From assembly GCF_001411555.2 (NCBI RefSeq), contig NC_049901.1, forward strand, positions 8,690,681 to 8,754,680: a stretch of 64,000 nucleotides of DNA. Reading direction: 5' to 3'. The stretch is from Juglans regia. Its lineage: Eukaryota > Streptophyta > Magnoliopsida > Fagales > Juglandaceae. Positions 24,997 to 38,599 of the stretch are shown here, in pieces; the stretch's first letter is position 1, and each line of letters opens with the position of its first letter. The notes beneath the pieces are model-generated. The model saw only the letters and a list, made by a program, of their open reading frames with translations. It was not told the origin of the DNA and did not search any database. Both the position numbers and the translations under genes were made by a program.

Positions 24997-27900
24997 TCAT
25001 TAGATCTACGTACTAATTTATTGTCTAGCTACTTCCCAAATTATGAACTGTCTGCTAGCTAGCTTCTGGTATTGGTCAGATTACACCTTTTAATGATATA
25101 GCCAGAACCTCATAGTACTAATCCTATCTGATCTACATAATTACTACAAATATTGCTTTTAGGATGATCTGTTAATGGTAAATTGCTTTAACGGCTTTTT
25201 CCTTGTCGACAAGTAGTGAAGTAACATTCATTATTCTTGGCAATAGTACTTAATTACTTGAGTATATCTTTCATCTTTGTGCTTTGCAAGCAGCAGCTTT
25301 CGATCTTATTAACTGATCCATGGATGTTTGCACAGATCACGCATGCATGTTCTATCTCTTTCTTCGTTTCGAAAGCAACCTGAGAATTTAAATTACCACG
25401 CTGCATATATATTGATCAATTACACTAGTACTCTTTTATGGCGTGCATGCAGGATGCAGTCTGGGCAGTACTGGCTGTAGCAAATAAAGAAATTTAAGTC
25501 GAGTAACCCCGTATTAAAGTGCGTCAATCAGTTTTTACTCTGCACTTTCGTTTTCTGTTTCTTTTCCTGTCTGTCTCAATTAGATAAAGTATCCACGTTT
25601 TGAAACCATGCATTATATATGATATATGCAAATTCCCGGTCAAGGATGGTCAATTTGATATTCTAGTTATCGTGATAATTTAGATGGGATCAGGCTATCA
25701 GCGAAACAAAGGTTATAAGGTATGTGTGTTTTGGCAAAAGGTTTCTAATGATGATGCCCAGAAATCCCACTTAATTAGTTCCTACCCACAAGAACAAGTA
25801 TCTTGGCTTGCTTCGGGCATGCTTCAACATGAGTAGTAGTACTCTGAGTGTGAGAGAGAACACTCTTAATTTGAGCGTATATTAATTAATATGTAGAGAA
25901 ATACTCCTAATTTATATCACTCACTTGAAAGTCCGGCTCAATAGGTTCTGCGGACTAAGGCTAAAATTTTGATTGAGGCTTTATTTATTTTAAATAGCAA
26001 AATTAAATAAATTTATTTTTATTTTTACATTACATTTTTATTAAAAATAACTCCTATCATCTTGCAAAGTAAAATCACTAATTAAGATTTTATACCACAT
26101 TTTTAACTAATAACCAACTTAATCTTTATTAAAAAAAATTTATTAGAGAGGATTTTATCAAATCTAGTTTTACAAGACGCGCTTTAGACTCTTAGCCTCT
26201 TAGGGCCCGTTAGGAAACATAATTGGGCTCGGGTATTCTCAGCTAATCTCAAATTCAAGTTTTTCTCTCTCATTTCTCAAAATTCAATAAAACATCTTAA
26301 CTCAAATAATTTCACTACTATTCATAATAGATATTTTGAGATATAATAATTATTGTCAATTAAGTTCTATAAACAACCCATACATTTAGGAAAAAGTGGG
26401 CCCTTGTCTCTTCAAATGATTATACAACAAAATTTTATTAACACTGGAAAATTAGATTTTACTATTTATAATTTTCATAATATATATGAAATTACTAATG
26501 ACAAAAAGATAAGTGTAATCTTAGAAGGAGAGTACCTAAAATAATTATTATGTGAGATATTTTTAAAATTAATAATGACATAATATCTATTTAATACATT
26601 CGATGTTTTCTCATTGAGTTAATTAATTTTTTTAATTGGGTATTTTTTATCTTTTTAAAAAATTATATATATATATATATATATATTTTTGGCCTTCTTC
26701 CACTAGCTAGGGGCCTTAGGCAATTGTGTAGGTTGCCTAACGGAAGAACGGGCTCTACCCACTTGATGTGCCACTACACGTGTACATTGTTAAAAAAAAT
26801 TGAAAACACAAACATAAGAAGTGGAGGGAATCTAAAGTTTTAGTTATCATTATTTTATATTTTCGAGTTTCATTTTATTTTGAATATATATATATTAATT
26901 TTTTTAAATAAGTCACGTTTGTGGTGGGGCAAAGTGAATGATATAAAGTCAGGAAATATAGTAGAATTACTCTAATTAATATGTTTGGTTTACCTCTCCA
27001 TTTGGACTATAGGAGGTTAGTTAATTTTAATTATGACGTGTATTAATTCTCGTTTACCTAGGTGTCATGAGGAGGATGAAACGTGCGTTTAGGACTTCTA
27101 ATTTAAGTTTTAGCTAGCTGATCGTTTGATTGTCTCGAGTATTAGTATTTTTTTTTTTTGGGGGGGGCGGGGATTCAAATGTTTATAGTTACCTTAAGAA
27201 ATTCGATTCCTTTCGCCGAGGGAGCGGTGTAGAAAGTTTAATGAACGGTATTAATCAATCCAGTTTTTGGTACGTTGTCATGATATGTGTGAAAATAAAT
27301 TAACCTGATTCTATCGTTAGTTCGGCATGAGGATCACACATCTAGCTGGGGTTTGGGATACCATAGATTATCGCATTAAGTGGAAGTACGTACGTATGGG
27401 CCGTGAGTTGGGTTGGAACTATTGTTCTTCAATTCGTTTGGTTGATCATAATTAAGGTTTTAAATTAGGTGTTATTCTTGAGGGGAATATGGGCCTTCCT
27501 ATCATTAATGGTACTGTTTTCGGCCGATTACATGGGTCTTTGACTTAACTGGGCCTGCGTATACATTATATTGGTCCAAACGAAGATTAACTAATTAAGC
27601 CTTTCCTTTGTTATTACAGCTTGCGAAATGCGAAATCAGTTCTAAGCTGATTGCGTTTGGATGTTAAGCTGAATTTAGTTCTTTATGAATAGTAGTGAGT
27701 TGAGATAATGAAGTGAATTTTGTAAAATTCACCTAAGATGAGTTTAGATGTATTTATAAAAAGTTAAAAAAGGTTGCTGGCTCCACGTGTAAAGAGATGT
27801 TAAGTTAAAAAAAGTTATGAATCCTACGTGTAAAGAAATTTTGAGTTGAGATGAGTTTAGTGATTTGAGAGTTGAGTATTTAGATATTAAAAAAGATCTA

Positions 27901-28787
27901 AATCTGAACTGAACTCAGCTGAGTTGAGTGTAGTCAATAAACCAAACGAGCCCTTATATATCACCAATCAATAAGGGACTTTTTATTTTTTATTTTTTGC
28001 TTTTCATTGGCAATGAAAAATGGTTTTCACAATACTTATAATACAAATTAGTACAACTGTTGAAATCCATCATGTGTTCTAAAATTCATATCAAACAATT
28101 TATAATGGTAAAGTATTCAACAAATCACTTCATATTTTAATCTTCAAATAGAAATACTCTTACCAATTACATCCCCCTTGTTTCTTTCCCACGTGGTAAT
28201 TCTCTTTGCCTTTGGAATGGTCTTCTCTTTTTTTCTTTTTTCTTTTTCAAGAAAAAAAAATCATTAATGAATTGGGTACAGCTAATAATTATCCATGCAT
28301 GACGTATTAGCTATAAATTTAAAAATCATAAAGTTGATTATATCCCAAACCAATCACCAAAACATGAAGGTGTCACTGTCTATTGAACAAGCACCAAAAC
28401 ATGATGTATATTTATTGTAAATATAATATTACTACTACCTAACGACTTATAATATAATCCATTATAATAATCCTTAAGAATGTCCAATAAGATCATGATT
28501 TCCAATGGAAAAAATATAGATTACAAGAAGAACAGAAAACAAGAGCTAGAATTCAGGGACTCTTAGGGACAGCTTAAGTTTGTTAATAACAATATTAAAT
28601 GACAAATTACTTGACTTCCAAGGTTGCCTTTTGTCTCCACCACAAGTCACCTTCCTTTTTGCTTTGAAGTGTCCGATATATAATTGCATTCTTCTTGCAT
28701 AATCAGCCAGTTCTTTTCTTCAATCCTCACTCCCTGATATACCATTAATTGCAGTAGTACTACATCGATTCTATTTCTCATATATTC
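23411..28787. other. intergenic, no gene seen; MITEs and a (TA)n tract
   Basis: AT-rich spacer before the kinase gene. A (TA)n tract lies at 24963-24992. A transposon-like patch at about 25930-26760 contains GGGGCCTTAGGCAATTG (26709) and TTAGGGCCCGTTAGGAAAC (26202), both resembling repeat ends common in woody plants. A MITE lies at 27652-27954. A 7-base G run occurs near 27165. A TATATAATTG box near 28675, about 110 bases before the kinase ATG, may be its TATA element. Confidence 0.55.
27652..27954. mobile_element. MITE, TGCGTTTGGAT...ACCAAACGAGCCC
   Basis: A segment of about 300 bases starts TGCGTTTGGATGTTAAG and ends AATAAACCAAACGAGCCC, so the ends are inverted copies of the GTTTGG core. 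Inside are GAGTTGAGAT motifs and two CCTACGTGTAAAGA/CCACGTGTAAAGA repeats. A more decayed relative lies at about 34306-34566, ending TTCCAAACGGGG. It has no coding capacity. Confidence 0.7.
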
Positions 28788-30450
28788 ATGTGTACAAAGA
28801 TGATCTGCAGATGCTTTTGTTGCATCTCCAAAGAAGAGCAATCGGAGATCAGGTATATCATGTTTTTACCAGATTGTTTTGATTTCTGTAAACGATATTA
28901 TATATATGTTCTTAAACTGTTTTTTTTTTTTCAATATTTACTCTTTAAGTACTTTATTATCTTGTTATTTTTAGTGTAAGCAATAATATTAGGGATTATC
29001 CATGGGAAATGTACTCTCTCAACGAGCTTCTTCATGCAACAAAAAACTTCCATCAGGATAATAAGATTGGCGAAGGCGGGTTCGGAAGTGTTTATTGGGG
29101 TCAAACAAGCAAAGGCGTTGAGGTACTAATGATGTCTACTTTCATTGTAATATAATATTTACGTTTCCGAAGCGTTAAATTGTATCATGTAAGCAAGATT
29201 TGGTATGGTTGACCATGCAAAAGTAAAACAATATTTACAGGTTAGCCTTTTGGAATTTTCACGAAAATTAATAAAGTACTACTACCCAGATTAATTTATC
29301 TTACAGGTCGCTGTAAAACGATTAAAAACATTAAGTGCAAAGACAGAGATGGAGTTTGCTGTGGAAGTTGAAATTCTTGGACGGGTGAGGCATAAGAATC
29401 TCTTGAGTTTGAGGGGGTTTTATGCTGGTGGGGATGAGAGGCTAATTGTCTATGATTACATGCCTAATCATAGCTTGGTCACCCATCTGCATGGTCACCT
29501 CGCTGAATATTGCCTGCTAGATTGGCCTCGGAGGATGAGCATAGCCATTGGATCAGCAGAAGGTTTAGCGTGAGTATTAGCATATATGAGTACTAATACT
29601 TCTTTTCTTTTGTACTTTATCTGATCATGAAAAATAATGTTTTTTTATTTTGAAAGAAGAAATTATCAAGACAACGTACGTATGTATGTGTAATTATACG
29701 TACTAAAAACCAAACTTTATTGATGTATTAAATTAGCCAAAAATTAACTGTTCAAAGTACTTATATTCATAATATTTATCCATCGTTTCAATATTGTTAA
29801 GGTACTTGCACCATGAGTCCAGTCCTCATATAATTCACCGAGACATAAAGGCAAGTAATGTCCTCTTAGACGCTGAATTTGAAGCAAAAGTTGCTGATTT
29901 TGGTTTTGCAAAGCTAATACCGGATGGTGTTACTCATCTGACTACTAGAGTGAAGGGAACTCTAGGATATCTAGCTCCTGAATATGCCATGTGGGGGAAG
30001 GTTTCCGGGAGCTGTGATGTCTATAGCTTTGGCATTTTATTGTTAGAGATTATCAGTGCGAAAAAGCCATTAGAAAAACTCCCAGGTGGTGTCAAGCGTG
30101 ATATTGTGCAATGGGTGACGCCATATGTCCAAAAGGGTGCTCTAAATCATATTGCTGACCCAAAGATGAAGGGCAAGTTTGATAGAGAACAACTAAAGTC
30201 GGCTGTCATGATTGCATTGAGATGCACAGATAGCTGCCCAGAAAACAGGCCTGGCATGATACAAGTGGTGGAGTTGCTCAAGGGTGTTGTTGGGAGGAGT
30301 AAAAAAGAGGTATATTATGAGGATGACATGGCTGACGAAGACGATAATATTGAAGAAAAGAACAAGATTGATATCAATATTTATGAAGACTTTGGAGTGG
30401 AACCATCTGATTATGTGGGAACCACATGGGTCAAGCCGAAAATTAAATGA
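28788..30450 (+). CDS. PTI1-like receptor-like cytoplasmic kinase (At3g15890-like)
   Basis: Exons 28788-28852, 28975-29122, 29307-29569 and 29802-30450, all with GT-AG introns, encode 374 residues. That is close to the roughly 360 usual for this family. The short N-terminus has a Cys cluster (CRCFCC, residues 7-12), a likely palmitoylation site for plasma-membrane attachment; there is no signal peptide or transmembrane segment. The kinase domain runs from about 47 to 322: glycine loop GEGGFGSVY (54-62), ATP lysine Lys75, catalytic loop HRDIKASN with Asp173 (RD type), DFG at 191-193 and APEY at 217-220. The tail has an acidic run (332-344) and ends WVKPKIK. It is expected to phosphorylate Ser/Thr in a signalling relay; its upstream receptor is unknown. 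A second in-frame Met at residue 5 could be the start. No defect is seen. Confidence 0.93.
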
Positions 30451-31088
30451 CATGATCATATTCTAATTTTACTTTTGTGAAATTTTAAATGCATATTAAT
30501 TTCAGCATCAGTATAGATTTTTTATATATATAATATGTGTAGCCAAGCAATGCGACAGACAGTATATATCATGACTTGGTCTTCCGATTTATAAGGTACA
30601 CATTGAAGAACAAGAGGTACGGTACATTTTCTTCTTTTTCTTTTCCTATTTGATTTATTATACTAAAGGCATGCATTGTCCCTACATTTGTGAATTAGAA
30701 ACAAGCTGTATTATGTAAGTTACTCATGCATTTGCCATTATATTATAATATATATGTGTGTGTGCGCGCTGGAGATATAATATATCAAGCTACTTTGTTT
30801 TCGTCACGAAGAATATTCGTGACACTTTTTTCTTGGCAATTCATGCATAACATTTTATTAAAGAAACATAAAGCCGGTTAAACAAGCTGGTGGGATTAGA
30901 TTCCACTACAACAAACAACCAAAACGAATGGAAATTTTTTAGATTATCCAGTAGTGAGTATTTTCACAAGGCTTGCATACGTGAATTAACATAGTGTAGA
31001 TCAAGACGATTTGATGCGGAGATCATGAGTAGGAATCACTCAGAATAAAATTTGCCAAAAGAGCACCATATATAGATCACCTTGACTA
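30451..31088. other. intergenic, kinase 3' flank
   Basis: AT-rich sequence after the kinase stop, presumably holding its 3' UTR. A short TATGTGTGTGTGCGCGC tract lies near 30751. No ORF or classified repeat is apparent. Confidence 0.5.
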
Positions 31089-31817
31089 AGAGCACTAGTA
31101 GTGGATTCAACTAAGTTATATTTTGGTCAAAGTTTAACTAAGTTGCATAAAAACTCACTGGAGTGAACTCAACAAAGTTACAATGTTTTTAACTTTCATC
31201 ATTTTCATTAACCAAATCTGGCCAGCCCAAGTTTCTAGTCAAATATTATTTTGGCATAAAAAATTTCAAGTTGATGGCTAAATCTTGTCTTGTTGCACCA
31301 ATTGTAACACGCCACAGACACAACTGCAGTTGCGAATGCCCCTGAATCCATCTCAACCCCTGACTCAACCATTTGATTAAACATATCAATAGTCAAACCA
31401 AGTTTGCTTTCCATGATGTACAGCCTCGCTAGTACAATCCAAGAAACAGTTTGGGAAAGAAGAAATACACCTTACAAGAAATTTGAACGTTAGAAATAGT
31501 TAAACCAAAGAAGAAATTCGGTTTGGTAAACTACATCTTACAAGATAAAGAAAAAATCATTATTTATCAGTTAGGAATAATATGAACGTTAGAAAATTAA
31601 TATATATTTTTTTAATAAAGAATAAATATTCAAATTACAATTAGAATTAAAATAAATAAAAATATCAAAATCAATATTTTAATAGAATAGTGATAAATTT
31701 GGAGAGTCTGTAATTATTTAGTGTTGTTGAAAATGGGCTAGTTAAATTTATAAAAGTGAATTCTCCTCTAACCAAATTTTGGTCAAACATTATTGAGTCC
31801 ACTACTAATGTTTTAAG
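31089..31817. mobile_element. non-autonomous DNA transposon with CATTAGTAGTGGA-type ends
   Basis: The left end (AGAGCACTAGTAGTGGATTC) and the reverse complement of the right end (AAACATTAGTAGTGGACTC) are clear inverted copies. The similarity continues inward to a shared TTTTGGTCAAA word. About 730 bases separate the ends, with no transposase ORF. The superfamily is not certain, because the target duplication is short and ambiguous. Confidence 0.7.
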
Positions 31818-31946
31818 AGAGCAATACATGAGATTGATCAGGGGCATCTACCAATGACAGAAGTTGGCCATCAATATATATATAGCCATGATCTATAGCG
31901 CTTTTGCAGGTAGAAAAACTCAAATTATGTAAGAACCGACCGAATA

Positions 31947-33115
31947 TTGCGAACCAGGTGTGGAAAGCCAAGGGGAAGAAGAGTCACTGGAACACGTGCT
32001 ACAGTCAAGAAATATTGCGAACTAGGTGTGGACTTTGGCCTCAACAGCACTTGGTGTTCCTAGTTTGGAGGGATCAACATGGTGGGCAACGGTAAGGCTA
32101 TGGTTTTGTTATGCAAAAAAATAAAGTCAACGTGAAAGCTTAATTAATTGGCATAATACCTTCACTTATCACTTGGCGTTTATGGTTAAGGAGATGCAAA
32201 GCTCGAATGGAGGGAATGCAAGAATCGACTATGGGAGTGTGGGTAGCGATGAAGGTATGGCTGCGTAAAATCTCTTCATTGATGGTCCAAAAATGGTCCA
32301 TTTCCTCTACGAATGTGGCCATTCTTAAAGCACTCGAGGTGCCTTTTATTAATCACACAAAAATATGCCCAAGGATTATTTATTGGAATAAACCTGTACG
32401 GGATTGGCTCAAGCTAATGTGGATGGAAGCTGTCGTGGTAATCGTGGTAATCGTGGTAATTGTGGCGGTGGGGGAATTTTACAGGACCATGACGGGAATT
32501 TTATAAGTGCATTCTCTACTCGTTTTGGGCATGGTACTAACAATGAAGCGGAACTACGAGCCTTGATTGTGGGGGTTTGAGTTTGCAAAGAGATGGGCTT
32601 CTCACAAGTTATGATGGAATGTGACTCTAGTCTTATGGTTAATTGGTTAAAAAACCAAAGGTGCACAGTTTGGTATTTATGAGATTTTTGGGATGAGTTG
32701 ATGTTTGCTTTACATGATATTCAATTTTCCACTATGCACTAATTTAGAGAAGGGAATAATAATTCAGCGGATTTTCTTGCATGTATGGGAGAGGAGGGTC
32801 TTAATCGAAGATTTACTACTATTGATTCTTTACCACATAAACTAAAAGGCATGTTGCGCTTAGACAAGATTGGTCTTCCAAGCATTAGAATTTAACTGTT
32901 TCTATAAAAGGAAATATGCATGTTTAGATTGGTCTGTTGGTTTTTATTGGTTAGTTTATTGTATAAGGATTCTATTTTACTGGTTTTGATGCATGGGATG
33001 GTTGTTTTGTAAATTTCAGGTGTCTTGCTTGTTATGACGGTATTCCTCCACTATAAGTGAGGACAATCAATAAAATTTAAGGACTGTCATCTTCTATAAA
33101 AAAAAAAAAAAAAAA
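31947..33115 (+). mobile_element. 5'-truncated LINE with poly(A) tail and target duplication
   Basis: The insert ends in a run of A at 33099-33115. It is bracketed by ATGTAAGAAC-CGACCGAATA (31927-31946) and ATGTAAGAAC-TGACCGAATA (33116-33135), which match at 19 of 20 bases. This is the footprint of target-primed reverse transcription. Only the RNase H end of ORF2 and the 3' UTR are recognisable. The first 200 or more bases are unassigned and contain a 22-base direct repeat (31943 and 32011). Confidence 0.88.
32416..32895 (+). pseudogene. LINE ORF2 C-terminal RNase H, three in-frame stops
   Basis: The frame starts LNVDGS and carries the acidic residues expected of an RNase H fold: Asp in NVDGS, Glu in NNEAELRAL, Asp in MECDSS and Asp in NSADFLA. 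Stops interrupt it after LIVGV, after VWYL and after TMH. A GNRGNRGN run near the start comes from three CGTGGTAAT units and is not typical of the domain. The frame ends SIRI before TAA, then about 200 bases of 3' UTR. It would have removed RNA from the cDNA hybrid during retrotransposition. Confidence 0.8.
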
Positions 33116-36100
33116 ATGTAAGAACTGACCGAATAAATGGGTGAAAAAGGAGAGAAAGATGCAAACTCCAAGTAATAGATAAAAAACAATGTGAATAAAT
33201 TGGTAAGGGAATGGCAGGAGCGGAGAGAAGAGGCTGCCCCTCCATTTCAACAATGCAACATGAAGAGCTGAAGGAAAGGAAGATCGAGTGCATGCACTGA
33301 ATTGTGAGAGAGAACGAACCGGGAAATAACACTAGATCAGAATCACCGATGCATGGTTTCTTGTTCCACAAAGGGGGCAGACACAAGCTTGGAATGAAAC
33401 TTAGCGAAAGATCAACGTCAACTCATTTATGTGAGATTGAGTCTTTATTTGCTTTCATAACTATTTTCGTCTCGTCTGATTTAATTTTTTTAAATTTTTA
33501 AATAAAAATAATATTTAAAAATATTTTATAATAATATTTTATTTAATTTTTATTTTTATCTCAACTCATCTCATTTTATCTATCATCTCATTTTATCTAT
33601 AAAATAAATGAGATCAAGCCGGGCCATTCCCTCGATCAGCTTCCTCACTTAATAATGGAGTAGAGAAAAGTTTACTTGGAAGAACATCTCAAGCGACGAA
33701 TAACTCATTAATAATCATCAAGCTAATAAATCATGTATTGTAACAAAATAAAAATAAAAATTTAATAATTAATAACAACGTATTGCAATTTGCAGGTAAT
33801 TTTAATAGCTAATTATTAGAGAAAAAATTCTATTTATTATTTCTTACGTCACACGTTAAAATATAATTTATAAATTTTTATCATTTTATTTAAAAATATA
33901 TATTTATGTGTAAATATATATTTAAATAAAATAATAATAAATTATTTATTGGTGTGGTGCACTAATAATAAATATATTTCTCTGCGAACAAGATGATGTC
34001 TTGCTGCCCATGAAGGTTACCTTTTTACCGACAAGGCGACAAGAAATTTTTTTGTTCTCAGACAAGGACAAGAAAATTCTTGTTCTTAGGCAACAGGATA
34101 CTAATAAATCTACGTATAATCGTAAAATATACAGACATTTATATAATTATTTTAAAAAATAATAAAAATTTTTATTAAAAAATTAATTTTTTTATATAAA
34201 TTTTATATTTTATTTTTATTTTTTAAAATAATTATACGATGATTGTACAATTCACAATTATAAATATTTTTTTTCATTTATGAATGTGTAATGGAATGGA
34301 CGATAGCTTGAATTGAGTTTAGATAAATTGAGTATAAACGGTAGATTGAGTTTTATGGAGCTTATTTTTAAATATATTTAGATGTTATGATACGTTTAAA
34401 TATATTTATAAGAAATTAAAAAAATTTAGTGTTTAGTGAAGAAAGATTATGGATCTACATATAAATAAATTTTGAGTTGAGATAAATTTAGTAATTTAAA
34501 AATTAAATAAAAATATTTAGATAGGGACTCAATTTTAAAATTAGATTGAAGTTCCAAACGGGGTTTTAATTCTTGTAGGCTTGGGCTCTATTAATTTAAT
34601 AGTTGAGATCTGGGCTTGGGCCTAAATATTAAACTACTGGGTATGTACAGATCCTCCATGTGAACGGAGGGAGCCCATAATCAATCTCCAATTTTCTTTT
34701 TTGAGAGAGTTAAAGTGTGATGCTACATATTCCGGACGTTTGATTAGTAAGTTACTCTTCATCTTTTTTATTTTTACTTCTTTCCTTATTTCATGACATG
34801 ACATCAAATGAAAAACTGTTTGTTATATTTCTCTTGTTTACCAATTGTTTTAGTTCACATAAAAAATTGTTAAAAAATAATTATAATTAAAATGATAATG
34901 AATAGCATGCATTTTACTTGAATTATTTTAGTGCACATGATCTCTTCCCATTTGAAAGATGGGAAGGCTCCTATCCTATGCTCTGATGCCATGGAGGATC
35001 ATGAAGCCTCATATGTAGAATATATAAGTGTTTAGATAGATTTCGAATTTAAGATCCCTACTCTAATACTATATTAAATTACCATTTATTTAAAAAAGTT
35101 AATAAGATTAAAAAGAAAAAAAAAGGATAAATTTGATTATTTATAATCTTAGCCACGGCTCCTCAATAGTCAATCAGCACCAATACAACATATAAAGTTG
35201 TTACGTGAGTAGAATATATATTTGCATAAAACTGCAAAATTTTCCGTTGTTACCCACGAATCATGATCTTTAAACATGACTAGTGCATGTATTATTCAGG
35301 GCATGCCAGCTTTTTAAAAAGGTTAAGAAAAGCCATTAAGGTCTGGCTAGTGCAGCAGCGCCGGAGCTAAGAGTCGAACAATTATTTAGGACAAAATAGA
35401 AATGTCTTGGAAAAGCATCCAAAAAATGGGTTCCGGCGACAGCCTTTTTAGCTTTACAAATCCCAACATGCATGCTGCAGGGTTCTTCGGTTAAAAGAGA
35501 CGAAACCTAGACATCCTAGCTACGACCCTCATTAACCATAATTAGGAGCCCGAAACAGGCTCTGGTTGTTAGAACTTGCAGGACATTAATAAATGAGAAA
35601 TAATATTTATGATCATGAATTATAAGTATGGTATATTCGTTTTAAAAAAAAAAAAATAAATATAAATTTTATATAAAGAAAAATTAATTTTTTACTAATA
35701 AATTTTTTTTTTAAATGACTATATAATATTTATACATTTCACAATTATATATAATATTATTCTTAATAAATATTGAACTTGTTAATGCAGCATCTACACT
35801 ACATACATAACTTTCATTCATTCATTCAAGCATAAAAGCTGCAGTACTGCACCTGTTAAATGCTTTATTTATAATGCCGGTGACAGCATTTCCTCACTTG
35901 TTCCCATAGGGAGAAACATATTACATGGCAGATAAAAGGAGTTAACTGAGTGAGCGAGCTGGGGAGTTAACTGAGGAGTGAGCTGGAGAGGCTATGTGAA
36001 AAGGGTAGTAGCCGGCCTAAAGGGCGCTTAGGGTCTTTGCAGTAAGGGCCTCAGTGAGAGGGAGAGAGGGGGGGGTTACCTTAGATGCCCTTTACTTGTC

Positions 36101-38417
36101 ATTCTGTGTCTCCATGTCTTAACGGTTTGAGAAATTTAAGGGACCAGCTGCGAAGCAGTGAATGAGAGAGAGCAAATAACAAGTGAGGATCATTCATAGA
36201 ATCGTAGGTACGTATGATGGTCCAGCTTCACAGTTGCAGCCTTGTAGCAGAGAGAGAGAGAGAGACAGATTCAGTGACAACCACGACGTACAGCATAATA
36301 CTCCACGCTGCTGAAATTGATGTTACAGATCAGGGATATAATATTTACCATCCCAATTTTTTAATTTCACTTTTTAAGAGTCTTGTTTTGTTCAGGAGAG
36401 TAAGGTTCTTTCTTATCATCTATCTATATGGAGCAGCCGATTTCTGGGATAAATGGGCAGTCAAATATATGTGTTTTGAATGACCAACTATATCTATAAT
36501 ATATATGTCATTATTTTGTTAAGAATAATCCACAATTACAGACCCTTTGTGGAAACTGGAAAGCTTGCGTGAACAGCATTTTTTTCAGATAAAGCATACC
36601 AATTTTTTCTGTCCATTACTATGATTTCACTTGTGGCCTGTTGGCTTTTTGACTGTCACTTCGTAATTTTTCTTTTTTTTTTTGAAGCATTGAGTGTCAC
36701 TTCTTGGGGGATAGTGTACGAGGCTATAGCTAGAAGTACTGAAAAATATAAATTAGATCGAACATGAACGCATTGAAATCTGAGAATTTGAGAAGATATG
36801 GTTTATCGACCGACCTCAGGAGAACAAGATCGAGGTGTGAAAGGTCAATGGGGCAATGTGTTTACATCATATATGGACTCGCCCAAGTGCATGATCCACT
36901 TAGGCGTTAGCCGGTGTGGCATTAAGCCTTTTCTGGCTTGGGGTAAAAAGAAGAGGAGGAGAAGGAGCAGGTGACGAGGTTTTTGGGCAAAGAAGAGGCT
37001 GCAGCCATTTTCCAAGTGGCATATGCCAGACAGATGCCTTAAGAATATTGGTTTGGGGCAGAACGTACGAAGTGAAATGGATCGAATGCGTCTCATATTT
37101 GTGTCCACATTCCCACGGTATCATGATATGCCACCACCTCTATAATTTAAAATAAATAAGGCTAATTAGCTACGTACAGAGCAATTAATGCTACTAACTA
37201 ATTATTAATGTTGTAAGAAATCTCTCAAGCATATCCTGATGCGATCGATACATTCATGCTAGCTTTTTAAAATAATTTCACATATTTACTTCTAAAATAT
37301 ATATCTACAGAAAAAAGTCGCAAAAATGGTTTCTTACCATTATTCAACTGATGGTTTCTTCCCAGAAATGCTCTCTGAAAAAAATACGTGGTAAAAGAAA
37401 AAATGATTACAGTCATGATCAGCATCATGCGCGCACAAGAGAATTGACAACGAATCTGGTCCCTGGTCAAATTGCATAAGAATAAACAAAAGTCGTCTTG
37501 CGTGTTCAAGTAATTGGCATGGATGGCAACGTACCTCAATTATGATAGGCATTGGGGGGAGGTGGGGAATCATTTTCCTACATGATCAAACGTACAAATT
37601 GAGCTTGATCTCGTGCATGCATTAGCTAGGCCCCGACCCCATCCAAAATAGCCCAGCTTCTGGTTTCCGTCATCAACTCCACGCATGCATGGAATTATGA
37701 CCAGGAATCCATGCATCTTCATTATTGATCACCACCATCAATAATATCAGATTATTATCATAAGGAAATAGTCGTACCATTTACCAACCATGTTGCATGC
37801 ATTTGAACTTTAGGAGAAATAGATGATCATAGCTTAAGATCAATCTTCGACATTCGGCCAACAAATTCATGTCATTAATTCAAATGAATAACCATATGGT
37901 AGTAGATGTACCAATATATCAGCTTGCCATTAATTAATCCAATAATACAGGTTTATCATCAACGGATCCGAATTAATTAGCTAGATTCTAGTAGATGATT
38001 TTCTACCTACCATGCACGGCTCTGATTAATTAATTAATGGGATATACAAATCTGATGCTTTCAGCTAGTAAAATGCAATGATATTATCAATATATATTCT
38101 AGATATGATATATATAACTCTCCTTAATTCCAAATAGTAATTTATGAATTTATTGAAGCTCCATTAGAAAGACTGATTTAGAACATTGTTAGTCCTAGAC
38201 GCACATTAGGGCCAAGCAAAAATTCAAAAATTCAATTTAGAATTCAGCTTTGTTTTGACTCTGCTCTGATTTGACTTCGACTTCTACTTTGCCCTCCGAT
38301 TCCGTCTCCAATATTATACATATGCTATAAAAATATGTATTTATCTATATATTTATCATATATGCTAGTATAGTTATATAGTTATATAACTAGAATTTAT
38401 GTATAAGTTAAATTCAA

Positions 38418-38596
38418 TGAGAAATGATATTTACAATCGTAAGTATACAAGTATCGTGCAATCTTTTTGAAAAAAAAATGAGTAAATACGATACTCACAT
38501 GAAAAAAAAAAAATCTAATTTTTTAACAGTGAACTTCACTTTTTTTCAAACCGATTGCGTGGCATTTGCGCACTTAAAGACTGTATCTAGCATTAC
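38418..38596. mobile_element. MITE, GAGAAATGATA...GCATTACTC
   Basis: The segment starts GAGAAATGATATTTACAATC and ends ACTGTATCTAGCATTACTC, with inverted similarity between the two ends. The middle carries oppositely placed CGATACTCAC / TTTTTTCAAACCG-type words. Weaker relatives are at 35595-35765 and 34098-34280. It is short and non-coding. Confidence 0.6.
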
Positions 38597-38599
38597 TCT

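Noticed and set aside
36845..37155. Three overlapping ORFs in a slightly GC-richer patch
   Set aside because: Both strands are open with no recognisable motif, no splice pattern and no family match.
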